From Breviolum minutum Mf 1.05b.01 (lineage: Eukaryota; Sar; Dinophyceae; Suessiales; Symbiodiniaceae), in contig DF239040.1 in assembly GCA_000507305.1 (NCBI GenBank), forward strand, positions 97,520 through 161,519: a stretch of 64,000 bases of DNA, in the 5' to 3' direction. Every line of letters begins with the position of its first letter. Position 1 is the stretch's first letter. The translations under genes and the position numbers were made by a program. A model generated the notes under the pieces. The model did no database searches. It was given only the letters and a program-made list of their open reading frames with translations, and was not told the DNA's origin. Below, piece by piece: positions 53,668 to 64,000 of the stretch.

Positions 53668-54414
53668 GTTGGATAAGTGGGCCTTTGGTTTTTTGTTCAC
53701 ATGTTGTGGCAGTCAATGCTGGAACCGCACAGTGAAGATACCACCCCATTTTTTTTTTAATAAAGGGCCCAGCAACGGATGACCAAAACCATAAACGACC
53801 TCAGGTTGTGGATTATCCGCGTCAGGCGCTAGAAGGTGGGATGTGGGGGTCAACCCGAAAAAAAAGCAGTGGTTCAGATGTGTATGTTTCAGTATGTTTC
53901 AGTATTTTCTGGTAAAACTGCAACGAATCACTGCACTGATACAGATGGAGTTGATCAGCCCCTGTCTGCCATGAGATGCCATAAGTCATTTTCTTTTCAT
54001 CTCAAAATTTCACTGAGATGTCCTAGGCAAGAACAAGAACAAGTGGTATGTGCTCGTGCCTTCTTGATCTCTTGTTCTGCCGGGTCCCATTTTCACAAGC
54101 CTGATTTGTATAGCTGCTTTTCCAGTGAAATGCTGGAAACTTCGAGGCATTGCAACTTTTAAAAACAACGCACCCCTTTTTTTTCCCTAGCCGATTGCTG
54201 TCTCACACGAAGATTCCACAAGTTGAGGTATCAGAAGCCAGACGAGTGGATGGTGCCAAACAAGAATGCTTGATTGAAATATGCATACCTTGACCTTCAA
54301 GACCCGAGGAATTCTTAGGGTCTAGGGAAATACACGGTATATTTGGGAAAAAACACAATGTATTCAACATTTCAGGGTTTTCACTGGTTGCTCCGCCTTT
54401 CAAAATTCTGCAGA

Positions 54415-54553
54415 GTATTTGATCAGCAATTTGGAGCTGTCTTGGAATGCGTCGTGGTTTGACAAAATAGTTCCAAACAAAAATATTTTGTTTTGGAACT
54501 ATTTTGTCAAACCACGAAGCATTCCAAGACAGCTCCAAATTGCTGATCAAATG
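54415..54553. repeat. Near-perfect 139-bp palindrome
   Basis: Left arm TATTTGATCAGCAATTTGG, AGCTGTCTTGGAATGC, GTCGTGGTTTGACAAAATAG, TTCCAAACAAAAATATTT; right arm is its reverse complement with about three differences (for example GTCGTGG against TTCGTGG) and almost no loop. Arms of about 69 bp at roughly 95% identity would extrude or fold as one long hairpin. It lies just upstream of the partial ankyrin copy. Confidence 0.92.
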
Positions 54554-54597
54554 CTCTCGGGTTGAAACTCACGCAAATCCCATGAAAATCATGGGGA

Positions 54598-54920
54598 ATC
54601 CTGGCTGCCGGTGCCGCTCACAACGCTGCTGACACTTATGGCCGTGGCCTCGGAGCTGGAAGAGTCGACCCGGAATTTACCAGAATGCGAATTCATTCTC
54701 CTGGATAATTTTCACCTTCCAAGGTATGACACCCTATCAGTTGGCCGACAGAAAGGGTCACGCGATGGTGTTGGGTCGGTTAAAACCTGTGCCTTGGCAT
54801 TGCAGCTGGAGTGTTCAGTTGCATTCATTTGGGGAGAATTTTATCAAGTTGTAGATATGATGAGCATACTATGTATACTGTATACTTGTTACTTGCAGGA
54901 ACTGGAGGATCTGTTGCAGG
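54598..54920 (+). pseudogene. 5'-truncated second copy of the ankyrin gene 3' end
   Basis: 54606-54650 reads AAGAAHNAADTYG up to the usual GGCC/GTGGCC donor, but the first half of this repeat (TPLHxAA) is missing, cut at about 54598. 54724-54815 reads MTPYQLADRKGHAMVLGRLK then PVPWHCSWS, matching 46434. A short exon 54900-54920 (ELEDLLQ, GT donor) follows. Probably a broken duplicate, unless an unseen upstream exon completes the repeat. Homology continues with gaps to about 55400. Confidence 0.68.
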
Positions 54921-55559
54921 TGAGTGGATCTTTGAGTATTCTGGGTCACCTGTAAATGTCATGAGTTTGAGGATATGCAGAACCAGTCGTCACAGAATGT
55001 GGCCTAATCATGAAATCACATGCAACTTGAAATTACTGGTAACACGAAATAAGCAAATATGGGTATCATCATCAAATATACATCATGAAAAATCACCAAT
55101 GCGCAGTATATACACTTGTTGAGTCCCAGCAAGTCTAAGTATGATCACGTCACATGGTAGAATTTCACCTTGTTGAGATTCCTAAAAGTTTGGATTGTGG
55201 ACAGGACCATCTGACCTGAGATTCTCCCATAATCCATCGGAACAATGGCGCCCCCACATTGGCCATATGGAAGAGGTCAAGGTGGGCTTGGTGTGCCAGT
55301 GCAACTCAGCGGCAATTCCAAAGTTGGGAACTCAGCAATTCTAATAGTTGGGAAGTTGCTCGCCAGTTTTTGCCCACTTTTTGCTCTGCCAATTTGAAAT
55401 TTGTGTTTGACATTTTGTGGAATATTGGCAGAATCATTAAAGAAAAAGGTCCATCAATAATTTCAAGTGCAGTACTCTGACGTTTCTATGTCAATCATCT
55501 TGTGTGTTTTGGGTATACAAGCAGCTAAGCATAGAACATGATGATGTGTTTTGGCTTCA

Positions 55560-55650
55560 GCATTTGCTGGAAGCTCTGCAGCTTCATCGAAGGCCCAAGG
55601 CCTGGAGCTTGTCAAGGGCACCTGGCACTGCACCATCACGGCAATATATG
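55560..55650 (+). CDS. Possible exon, unrecognised
   Basis: One frame reads AFAGSSAASSKAQGLELVK then GTWHCTITAI. A 48-base core, 55589-55636, opens after ATCGAAG and ends before a GC donor (GCAATA), matching the local splice style. Function unknown. Confidence 0.4.
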
Positions 55651-55697
55651 AGTGTTTCCAGAAATGGCGTATACAAAATTTATGATCACATGCATGT

Positions 55698-55845
55698 TGC
55701 ATTTCCGCGAATCATACCCCGAATCATGCCCCCGAATCATACCCGCGAATCATACCACGAATCATACCCATGATTTTGGAAAGGGAGGGCGAAACATACC
55801 CCGAAACATACCTCCGAAACATACCTCGAATCATACCCCCTGATG
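55698..55845 (+). repeat. Short tandem repeats of CGAATCATACCCC
   Basis: About nine units: first CGAATCATACC plus two or three variable bases, then CGAAACATACC variants, interrupted once by ATGATTTTGGAAAGGGAGGG. Ends 38 bases before a family C element. Confidence 0.85.
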
Positions 55846-55882
55846 CAACACGCTTTGCTGGGCACGGAATTTTCGGAAAGGG

Positions 55883-56020
55883 CCATATGGGTGTTGAACC
55901 AAAAATAGGGGGAAAACCACCCGAAAATGGATGGTTTATAGTTTATAGTTTATATAGAATGGAAAACCCTATTAAAATGGATGATTTGGGGGTACCACTA
56001 TTTTCGGAAACATCCATATG
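55883..56020. mobile_element. Inverted-repeat element, family C
   Basis: Starts CATATGGGTGTTGAACC, AAAAATAGGGG; ends GGTACCACTATTTTC, GGAAACATCCATATG. The right half is almost identical to 21121-21180 (AAAATGGATGATTTGGGGG). It carries a small internal expansion of GTTTATA. Confidence 0.82.
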
Positions 56021-56091
56021 TTGCTTGATCTTATGTATTTTCAATGTGCGATCAGTGCAGCATTCGGATGCTCGTTTTTTTTTGTCTATAA

Positions 56092-56474
56092 TTGTACAGT
56101 CAAGTTTGCAAAGAAGGCAAACCGCAATGTAGAATAAAAACCAGTCAAACTATGCGACCTGCTTGTTTCCGAAAACTGCGGATCTATTCGGATGTATTCA
56201 GTGGTGGTTTGGCTTTCCAGCTACGCTTGAGAATGTATAGATTGAGTCAAGTCGAGCCCTTCATGCTGCGAGAACTCTCTTTGGCTCAAAACTTATCCTT
56301 TCGTTGTTTGCAGATCGAGGGCATCCTGCCTCTTGGACGACGCAAAGAAAACCCGGTTGGTTGCACAACAATATACATAAAATATAGACTCAACATCTTG
56401 CACCACCTGGGCATGAAGAAAAAAAACACATTGCTTGCTCAATATGATTATTTTCCGCAATTGAGAAAGACCAG
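56092..56474 (+). CDS. Unrecognised exon(s)
   Basis: The firmest part is 56314-56474: after TTTGCAG it reads IEGILPLGRRKENPVGC, TTIYIKYRLNILHHLG and LLAQYDYFPQLRKT, then a GT donor (GTAGGT) in phase 2. The same frame stays open upstream to 56092 (SQTMRPACFRKLRIYSDVFS), so it may be one longer exon. No family recognised. Confidence 0.5.
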
Positions 56475-56886
56475 GTAGGTCCCATTTTTCCAGCCACTTG
56501 GAGCCGGTTCAATTAGTCTAGATTTAGAAAAGCAAGCTTCTCATCAGCAGCTACGTCAACCTGCTACTTCTGCTTGGTTTGGATGATTTTCCGTATTTTT
56601 CCGAATAGGTTTGAAGCCAAAAAACCAGAAGCCGAGAGTTTCAATGATGTGTTTGTCCAAGAAGTGGTAAACCAAACCCAATGATGCAATTAGCAGGTAG
56701 TGGATATATTTCAGCAGTGTGAGTGCAGCCTGATTCGCAAAATCCACGAATTCCACGAATTGAGCCGTGGCGAAAGCTCTAGTCAACCAAGTGATATGCC
56801 AGCTGTGTAGTCGATGTTTGACGAACTATAGCTTCTACAGGTTTGATGGATTTACACTACGGGTGAGCTGGCCACTGCTCAACTCG

Positions 56887-56887
<1 letters not shown>

Positions 56888-56942
<55 letters not shown>

Positions 56943-56943
56943 G
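56888..56943 (+). repeat. (GAT)n microsatellite
   Basis: About eighteen uninterrupted GAT/ATG units, 45 bases upstream of the signal-peptide ATG. Poly-Met and poly-Ser open frames across it are artefacts. Confidence 0.95.
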
Positions 56944-56987
56944 GAGATGATGGGAGATCCAAGTCGCGTCGCTCGGAGGTTCTTGCG

Positions 56988-57390
56988 ATGAGACTACTTG
57001 CGTTTCACGTGACGGTGGCAGCGTTCTTTGTCTCGGTGGCAGCCGTCCGGCCCGCATCCGTGTCTTCCGAGGACATGGAGCTTGATGGCTTACGGCCATG
57101 ATAATCCCAACAAAAAACCCGGTCAGAAGCTGGTCACCAACAGCTAATTGACAAACAGCTCCTGAACCACCAAGAGAAACAGCAAGAGAAACAGCAAGTC
57201 TTCAAAACCATCGCTGCAGGATCACAGCCAGATGGCAGAGGAAGAGAACTACAAGCTCTGCTGCATGTGTGAGAGGAAAAAAGGAAAGGTCTTCGGATAC
57301 AAAGACGAGTGTGCCAAGAAGGGCGATGGTCCTGCCAGCTCCTGTGGAAGCGATTGCAACAAGCAGCCGTCCAACAAAGGCGGGCCTTAA
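56988..57390 (+). CDS. Small secreted Cys-rich protein, two exons
   Basis: ATG at 56988 opens MRLLAFHVTVAAFFVSVAAV then RPASVSSEDMELDGL: a classic signal peptide (Arg, hydrophobic core, small residues before the cut, likely after VAA). The second part, from about 57220 (after CTGCAG) to a TAA at 57388, reads EEENYKLCCMCERKKGKVFG, YKDECAKKGDGPASSCGS and DCNKQPSNKGGP, with six Cys. The two parts are in different frames, so an intron of roughly 110-140 bases must lie between; a GA donor in the SSEDMELDG region would join them in phase 0. Mature protein of about 60-70 residues, Lys-rich with six Cys, possibly disulphide-bonded; role unknown. Confidence 0.6.
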
Positions 57391-59025
57391 TTTTAGTTGG
57401 CGGTTTTTGGTGTCCAACCTTTCCACCTACTACAGGTAGCCGAACCAATTAAGTTCCCGGCCAGCCTTGGGCTCAATACACACATGTTGAATAGATTTTG
57501 ATAGTAAAGAGATGGAGAAGGAACAGAATCTTCAGCAAATCACATGGTGCTAGCTGCTAGTTGCTAGATGTTCGTGATATTCATCTTTGACCAGCTTCAT
57601 AGCTTACTACCAGCTTATTGCAGGCTCAGCCAAGTTCATATAGCAGAGCAGGGGTGTTATTGGGGGAAGTGACCAAACATGTGCAGCACATTTTAAGAAA
57701 ATTCTACTATAGGTTGTGAACGTCCACTACATGCCGCAACTGGGAAAATCCAACGATGTTTTTAGTTTTTACCAACTTTAATCCAACTTCAAGGAAAATC
57801 CAGTTGACATCGGCCGCCTGGCAGGCTGGATGTGCTGGAAGAAGGAATACAGCACAGACAGCTGTGACAGCCCACCATAGGACTCAAGCGCTGGCAAGTT
57901 TGATAGAAAAGATTGCGTGAACGAGATATGGGCAGGCGTTTCACTTAAGCTTCACCATTTCACGTTGGGATCGTAGATGGGTCCAGACCGCTCCAGTTCC
58001 CCATCCTCATCGGCAGGTGGGCAGATTTTCGAGTTTCGAAGAGATGGGGTTCTTGTCAAGGGAAAGTAAACTAGGTAAACCACCAACCAAGCAAAAGACC
58101 TTTAGAATCAATGAGACTTGATGCATGCATGGATCCTTTCCAAGTAAAACACCGAAACACCTCGTGGTCTTCGCAATCCTTTGGCTTTTCGGATATTTTC
58201 CACCCCGGAACACGGCACGCGGGATCCTGAGAGGGTGGACCCCTTGGCTGAAGTTGTTGTTGCGGTTGTTAGTTGTTAGTGTTTGGTTGTAGGTTGATGT
58301 AGGTTGTTGGTTGATTGTTAGTTTTTTTTTCTTGAGAGGTTGCTGGTTGGTTGAAAACTTGGGCCAATTTATGGAGCATTTTGTCATTTTCCAGCCACTT
58401 TAACAATGGCCACCACGATTATCATTACATTTTGAGTAGAGGATTCCCTATTATCCCTATTAGCCTTTATTTTCTACTGTTTACTGGGCCCGGTTTCACA
58501 TCCCATCAAAAAAGTCTTTGAAAAAAGTGAGTTTCAAATTTCAAGGCATGATGATGAATAGTATGAATGCATTGACGAAAAATTGATAAAGGGTTACAGT
58601 GTTTTCAGGTGAATTTTTGTATTGGAAAATTCTGAATTCATTGAAGATGCATCAGTCTCTTGAGGTAACCCTCAGCCCATTGAAGTGTCGCCCAAGGAGG
58701 GGTGGATGAGTTGAGCCATATTTTTGTTTAACCTTTGTCTACTTCCGGCTGGATGTCCGGTTGGAAAATTATAAACGGATAAATGTTATATAGTCGATAT
58801 ATAAACAGGTTACAGTGGTGAGTAGTCAAAAGTGAGCTAAAAGTGACAAACCACAAACAAACTTTCAAGAGAACATCCAAGTGGAATCAACCCCATCGAT
58901 TTGGATGAATTTTATCATTTTGGTTGGGGCTTGGGAGGAGCCACCTTGCAGCAGAAATCCACCAGACCGATTAAATTCACCTAGATATGATGTTTTTTTT
59001 AAACATACCCGAAAACACACTAACA

Positions 59026-59090
59026 TGGCAATGGAACATCCACCATTTGAAAATGTTTTTCATGTTGATATTGGGGACGTTCCATTGCCA
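59026..59090. repeat. Short inverted repeat
   Basis: TGGCAATGGAAC (59026-59037) and GTTCCATTGCCA (59079-59090), exact 12-bp arms around a 41-base loop. Possibly the ends of a small element. Confidence 0.65.
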
Positions 59091-59214
59091 CAGAAAAGAT
59101 TACCCCTACTTGATTATAGATTTTACATATGTATCCTCTAAACTATCCACTTGTAGGTGAGCATCACCTTTGAGTCATTTTGGGTTTGCAGATAGACCCT
59201 TCAACTTTGAAAAA

Positions 59215-59265
<51 letters not shown>
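59215..59265 (+). repeat. (GAT)n microsatellite
   Basis: Seventeen GAT units. Poly-Ser and poly-His minus-strand frames here are artefacts. Confidence 0.95.
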
Positions 59266-60014
59266 CCAATTCGACCATCATTGTTTTTGTGATTAGGACA
59301 GGAAGCGGCGGCTGAGATGGTCCGGACCCCAGTGATGTTGGTTGACCACTTCGAACTCGTGTTGGAGTTCCAAAGAAAGCAAATAGGAACACCCAGGCAC
59401 ATGGAGATTTGATTCATGAGTCAATATAAGATAACTCATAAGGAAGTTGCTCCATTAGCGGATGGCCGAGGTTCACGTTTGAAATGTTCATCCCTAAAGC
59501 TTGTTGACGAGTATATTTCTTGACGTGTATATATTCTATTGATTCAAGTGATAATGTATGTCATTCTGTTGCTAATATAGATTTGAATAATTGAATCTAG
59601 AGGATGATAGCGGGCTTGCAGGAATAAAGGGCTCAAAATCAATGAGAACAATGAATCATTATATTTATAGCCGATGAGTGAAAAAATGCTGTCAAAGAAA
59701 CTGATAGCAGCATGTTTTGTATTTCCAATCATCAATTTTTGAGCCAATCATTTTGAGTTGCCAGAGAGCATGAGTGACCGCGATCTAGAATGCGGTTGCA
59801 TCGGGATGTGCCTCCATCAAGTCTTAGGATCAATTTCGAAAAAGTGATGTTTCTTGCATTGAAAATACACACAATTTATTGAGAGAGAGAGAGAGACTTG
59901 GTCTTCCATCTCTTTGTGTCGTGCGAAGTTCAATCTACGATTGCAACGATTGTATATCTCTGGATCATTTCATAAAATTCCAAAACCCATCAACATATGT
60001 TGTAGATACTCTAA

Positions 60015-60015
<1 letters not shown>

Positions 60016-60059
<44 letters not shown>
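60016..60059 (+). repeat. (GAT)n microsatellite
   Basis: About fourteen GAT units; the poly-Asp open frame across it has no other support. Confidence 0.95.
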
Positions 60060-61075
60060 TTGACAACGACGCTCTTTGCATATTAAAACGTACAAATCTG
60101 ACATGAACACACCCATTTCAAGCCATCGGATCTGTATTTTTAAATCCATGAAAATCCTCCAATCCTCCATTTTTCGAACCTTCTTCTCTGAGGCGTCTTC
60201 CTCAACCAAGGTGCCTGCCGAAGGGTGGGAGTGACGTCCAAGATACGTCCCTCAGGACCGAATTGATAGCCACGAATTTAGTGTTCAAACATGTTCAAAA
60301 TGATGAAATTTATTACAGTCTCAAGGACCCCAATGATTTGCTGGATGGATTCTGGGTTCAGTGATGTTCTCATGTTCTCATCTCATACAAATCAAGTGTG
60401 GTCTCCGTGTTTTTCTTGTGAAGATCTGAGAGAGAAAACTATTGCTTTCCCTTGAACGAATCATAGTTGAAAGTTACAAAGCCAAAGGCGGTGGCTCAGT
60501 CTTCACAAAGTCAAAAAGCATTTGCCGAGAGTCTATAACAAAAGGATCTCGGACTTCTCCATTTTTGTGAAAAACTACTGGTTTGACTCAAGTCAACAGA
60601 TTTATGTATTGGGATACCTTTTGTGGAAAATTAACAAGTCATCCCTCGGATAATGGATTTATTGCAACGTGAAGCCAAAATATTGCAGTATGATTTCAAA
60701 ATCGATTACTTCATATAGCTGTGTCTCAAGAATCACCGGCCAAAAAAGACATCCCTTGAATAGACTTCCAATTTCACAGGCAAATATTGACGCAAATTTG
60801 TTCAGTAAGTCAACCTTCAGCGGAAAAAAGTCCGATGCCAGAACATGCCAGAACATCATCACTTTGATGCGAATCGAATCGAATGTGTCGCATAGTGTTA
60901 CATACCTTCCAAAATGAGTTTAGGTGCTTTCAGGATTGAATCTTTGACTAACATTTCGAAAGAAACTGAAGCTATTATATAGTCAATTTACCCCCCACAT
61001 AAAATGTCCTCACTCAGCCAATGGCCAACCTTTGATCTCAGAGCTGCCAGCTTTCAGATTGATCGGTCGTTTCAG

Positions 61076-61166
61076 GTCGTGACAAAGAATTCCTTGGACC
61101 AGTTAGACATCAAGTTGCAGTCTGATGTGCCAAGCTCAGTATCAGAAACTGAGGATGGACCAGGAG
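61076..61166 (+). CDS. Exon of right-end gene, unrecognised
   Basis: After GTTTCAG reads VVTKNSLDQLDIKLQSDVPS then SVSETEDGPG plus one base, before a GT donor (GTTGGA). Balanced composition with an acidic end. Phase 0 in, phase 1 out. Confidence 0.55.
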
Positions 61167-63083
61167 GTTGGAAGTTTTTGTCTTTTTTGACAAAGATTAT
61201 GGTAATGTTAGTCAGGTATATATATCAGGGCTTATAGTTTATTGTAACACATTTTTATTGACAATTTTCAGTAAATAATTCCAACTTGACGGATGTTTTC
61301 TTTTGGTGAAACCTGACTTGAGACTTGAACTGCTGACTCACCTTCGAGTTCCAATAGCTTCATATGACAAACGGCGACATGACATCCCTGATGTACTGAT
61401 TTTATTGATTAAAGACATGACCAGAAAGTTGAGGTAGTTTCTTTTTGTTTGAGAGCTCCACCTGTCCAATGATCACAAATCAGCCTTTAGAATTGCATGA
61501 CTGCAACAGAACAAAATATACCGTTACATACCTGTCGCATTTATGCATTTTTTGAAAACAAAAAGCAATACTACCTTGCTTCACCAAAAAACAAGCAAAC
61601 ATTCACCAAACAAACTTAGGTTTCTTCAAAACTCTCCACCTTTCTTCCCAATTGTATCTTTCGACACAACTTCCGTTTTGTTTTTTTCGACCTCTAAACC
61701 TTGGTCCAGTTGGCCTCCAATCGTGAGGTCGATTGGTTAACAACCCAACTGGTGCCCAAACTCAAAGCCTCCTCGGCCAAAAAGCAGGGGAGACTCAATG
61801 GGTGAAACCCTGGAGGAATGGAACGGTTGAAGGTTGGATGAAACGAAGGTTGATGGTTTGGATGGATGTTTTGCAGGATTTTTTTTTGGAATTTTAGGGA
61901 ATGAGGTTTTGTTGATGGGTTTTGAGGGAGTTTACGCTTTGGGAAGATTGAAGAGCAGCATTTATGGAAAACAAAAGCCAAGACAAATTTGCGGTTTGTT
62001 TCTATAAGAGTGATGTAAAAGCCATGAAAACTAAAAATACTAAAACTCTGGTCATAGTGACTCATGTTTTTTTTGCCCGTTATTTTTGTTCATATCCAAC
62101 AAATCCAGCCGTTTCGGCGTTTTTCCCGTGTTTTTTCCTTTGTAAATTGTTTCTTAGCGCAGCCAAAACCCGAAAGCTAGGGCTCCTTTCTCCTTCGTGA
62201 ACGGCTCCGTGAACGCCTTGGGATCCAAGCTCACGATGCAAGAAGCTGCCTCTTGGGAGATGTGAAGAGAACTCACCGGGTTGAAACAGCTTGGTGAAAA
62301 AATGGAAGGGGGATAAAGAAATCATACTGTAAGTAAGAAATTGTTTGAAACAGGTTGGAGTTTTTTTTACATATCAACTGGTGTTATATGGATTTTTTGA
62401 TGCATCAACATTGGAAATAAATTTCTGGTAAATGTCTGAGTGAGTTGCTTAAACAATAACGTTTCATTGTTTGGCTTCGTTTTTAAAATCGAACAATGGC
62501 TGGAAAACACATTGAGCAAAACCCTCCAGCATTATCAAGTTTCGACCAACTTCGACGAGACAGCCCGAAACCCTGACCAACTCCAAGTGACACCTGGGAC
62601 TTTTCAACCAAAAGCATGGAGCATGGACAACTCCCCCAAACAAGAAAAAGGGGGTCCAGTTCATTTGTGCCAACGTTAAGATGCCAAGATGTGTGTTTTA
62701 TTTTTGTTGCTTTTTCTCGGATTGCAAAAACATGCTTATAGGTAATGAAGCATCCTTTTTTTTGTTCACCTGAAGATGTTTGATCTCAAGGAAGACGGAA
62801 AGTTCAAATATATGGGGGAAAGAAAGCTATGAAATATCAAGGGTAGTAATCATAGTATGGTGGGTTTTGTTACTTCGTCTTTTACAGGGCGTCAAAAGAC
62901 TTTGTATTTGAGTGTTCTCTATCTTCCACAAGCTTCCACCCGAATCATGATCAAACAAAAGATAACCTCGCACACTCATCAAGGGATCTATGATGTACAT
63001 ATATTTAAAATGCACCCAAAATTTGCAAAGTATTTTTATGTACAAAAATCCACATGCTCACCTCAATCATGTCACATGGGCAG
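61167..63083. other. Intron or intergenic, one ambiguous open segment
   Basis: 62496-62640 is open in two frames (MAGKHIEQNPPALSSFDQL and QHYQVSTNFDETARNPDQL), so it may hold an exon. Otherwise nothing recognised. Confidence 0.35.
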
Positions 63084-63716
63084 GGTTGGTTCCAATATGT
63101 CAGTCTTGTTACCAAGGAATCTCTTCAAAAGCTGGTGAAGGACATGAGTCGGGCGGCAATAGATTTCCCCTTTGCAATGGACCTTTTTGGTAAATTTATT
63201 TCAAATTGGCGTAAAATGGCAAGGAAAAATATATGAGAACCCAAGTTTAAGGTGGATGTATGAAATCCAGTGAAACTGTTGTTTTTAATAGTTTTTTTTG
63301 GGGGTTTCACTTCCAGGCATGTGTCCCCTCCCTCCCCAGGACATGTTGACGAAGCGAAAAAAGTTGGAACAGGAAGCAGAGAAGAAACGCCTTGAAGAAG
63401 AGGTGGCGAATACGCCTTTGTTGCGGGTGAGTAAATGACCTCGACCTCAAGGATTGTTGGGTTGAACTTATGACTTATGTTGTTTTTTTTGATTTGAGAA
63501 GAGTTGGGGTCAATGAATATTGCTGGTAGTTGTTTGGTTTTGAAACTTTATAACAACCTGAGACGCTGTGTTTGTGTTTTTTTTCCAAAATTGAAGGGGC
63601 ATGATGTCTTGCAAGAGTATCTTTGATAAAATGGACGTCAAAGTTTGTGACTGTCAAACTCGCAACAGTTGACATCCATGGCTGTCCCAAAGACATCTTC
63701 AAGAGCCACCCTTTTG
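63084..63716 (+). CDS. Right-end gene, three linked exons, unrecognised
   Basis: Exon 63084-63189: GWFQYVSLVTKESLQKLV then KDMSRAAIDFPFAMDLF plus one base, GT donor. Exon 63317-63426: MCPLPPQDMLTKRKKLEQEA then EKKRLEEEVANTPLLR, GT donor (GTGAGT). Exon 63669-63716: LTSMAVPKTSSRATLL, GT donor (GTGAGA). Phases 1 and 0 agree at both junctions, and all donors are GT, unlike the coil gene. A globular start, a short charged helix (KRKKLEQEAEKKRLEEE), then a Ser/Thr-rich linker. It probably continues past the window edge and may include the exon at 61076. Confidence 0.68.
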
Positions 63717-64000
63717 GTGAGAACTCCCGGAAAAGATTATATACCCTCACGCTCCCTAAAACTAACAGCAAAAGACCCTGAAAAGTGATGCTTGGAAGAC
63801 AAGCCTTTAGGGGCAAAAGGCCTTTTTACGGTGGCTATCTTAGTTTTTGGGAGGATAGATTCTGGGATTTCTTACTTCCGGAGAATGAAGGGACCTTTTC
63901 TTCCTATCGAAAACCCTTTCAAAGCTGCTGCACTTGGGGTTAATGTGAGTGATAATTGTACTTTTCCGTTATAAGCCCCATGGTTTTCGCCCCTTTGCAA

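Larger units (their letters stand above)
57391..61075. other. Gene-poor stretch with microsatellites
   Basis: No exon with consistent splice sites. Contains GTT-rich sequence (58254-58345), an inverted repeat at 59026-59090 and two GAT arrays. An open frame at 58881-59141 overlaps that inverted repeat and is probably not coding. Confidence 0.45.

Noticed and set aside
56281..56293. Spliced-leader relict (TTGGCTCAA)
   Set aside because: Only nine bases match the end of the dinoflagellate leader, without the rest of it or the final G; it lies inside an open coding frame.
56857..57099. Poly-Ser minus-strand and poly-Met plus-strand proteins
   Set aside because: Generated by the GAT array at 56888; only the downstream ATG at 56988 has protein-like sequence.

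Overview
What kind of DNA this is. The window reads as nuclear DNA of an intron-rich eukaryote, most probably a dinoflagellate of the Symbiodiniaceae or a close relative. Seen directly: no long bacterial-type genes; every coding segment I trust lies on the + strand and is cut into very short exons; introns begin with GC, GA or GT, end in AG, and usually sit between an exon ending in AG and an exon starting with G. Heavy use of GC and GA donors is established for dinoflagellates. The exact genus is inference.

Layout. (1) 1.57-16.5 kb: about 30 exons of a large multi-EF-hand calcium-binding protein. Reading frames and splice phases agree across most junctions, and the EF-hand geometry (12-residue loops, 18-residue spacing from LG to the next loop) independently fixes several introns, including a GA-AG intron that splits a canonical loop. 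Exons from 17 to 20.5 kb are unresolved. (2) 20.9-41.2 kb: about 74 microexons, nearly all in phase 0, adding up to roughly 1,100 codons of Glu/Lys/Ala/Gln-rich coiled coil. This part has grown by tandem copying of exon-intron blocks: one 1,826-bp duplication and a 696-bp, three-exon module present four times, with older diverged copies beyond. (3) 41.7-42.2 kb: three exons of a small globular tail, which may belong to the same gene or to the next. (4) 44.7-46.5 kb: an ankyrin-repeat gene with one repeat per 102-bp exon. One of its introns holds a reverse-transcriptase fragment. (5) 51.7-53.7 kb: well-formed exons of an unrecognised protein. (6) 54.6-55.4 kb: a 5'-truncated second copy of the ankyrin gene 3' end. 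(7) 56.1-57.4 kb: an unrecognised exon and a small secreted Cys-rich protein. (8) 61.1-63.7 kb: exons of another unrecognised gene that probably runs past the right edge.

Non-coding structure. At least ten 90-140 bp elements with inverted-repeat ends lie inside introns or between genes, in several families (A to D plus singletons). They behave like MITEs or introner-like elements and account for much of the intron length. A near-perfect 139-bp palindrome lies beside the second ankyrin copy. Trinucleotide (GAT, GTT) and TTTG microsatellites are common.

How it works together. The EF-hand and coiled-coil exon sets lie head to tail on one strand and could be one giant calcium-responsive scaffold protein or two neighbouring genes; the sequence alone does not decide this. 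I saw no promoter, poly-A signal, spliced-leader relict, tRNA or rRNA that I could defend. Exon ends are read by eye: frame and peptide are usually firmer than the last few bases.
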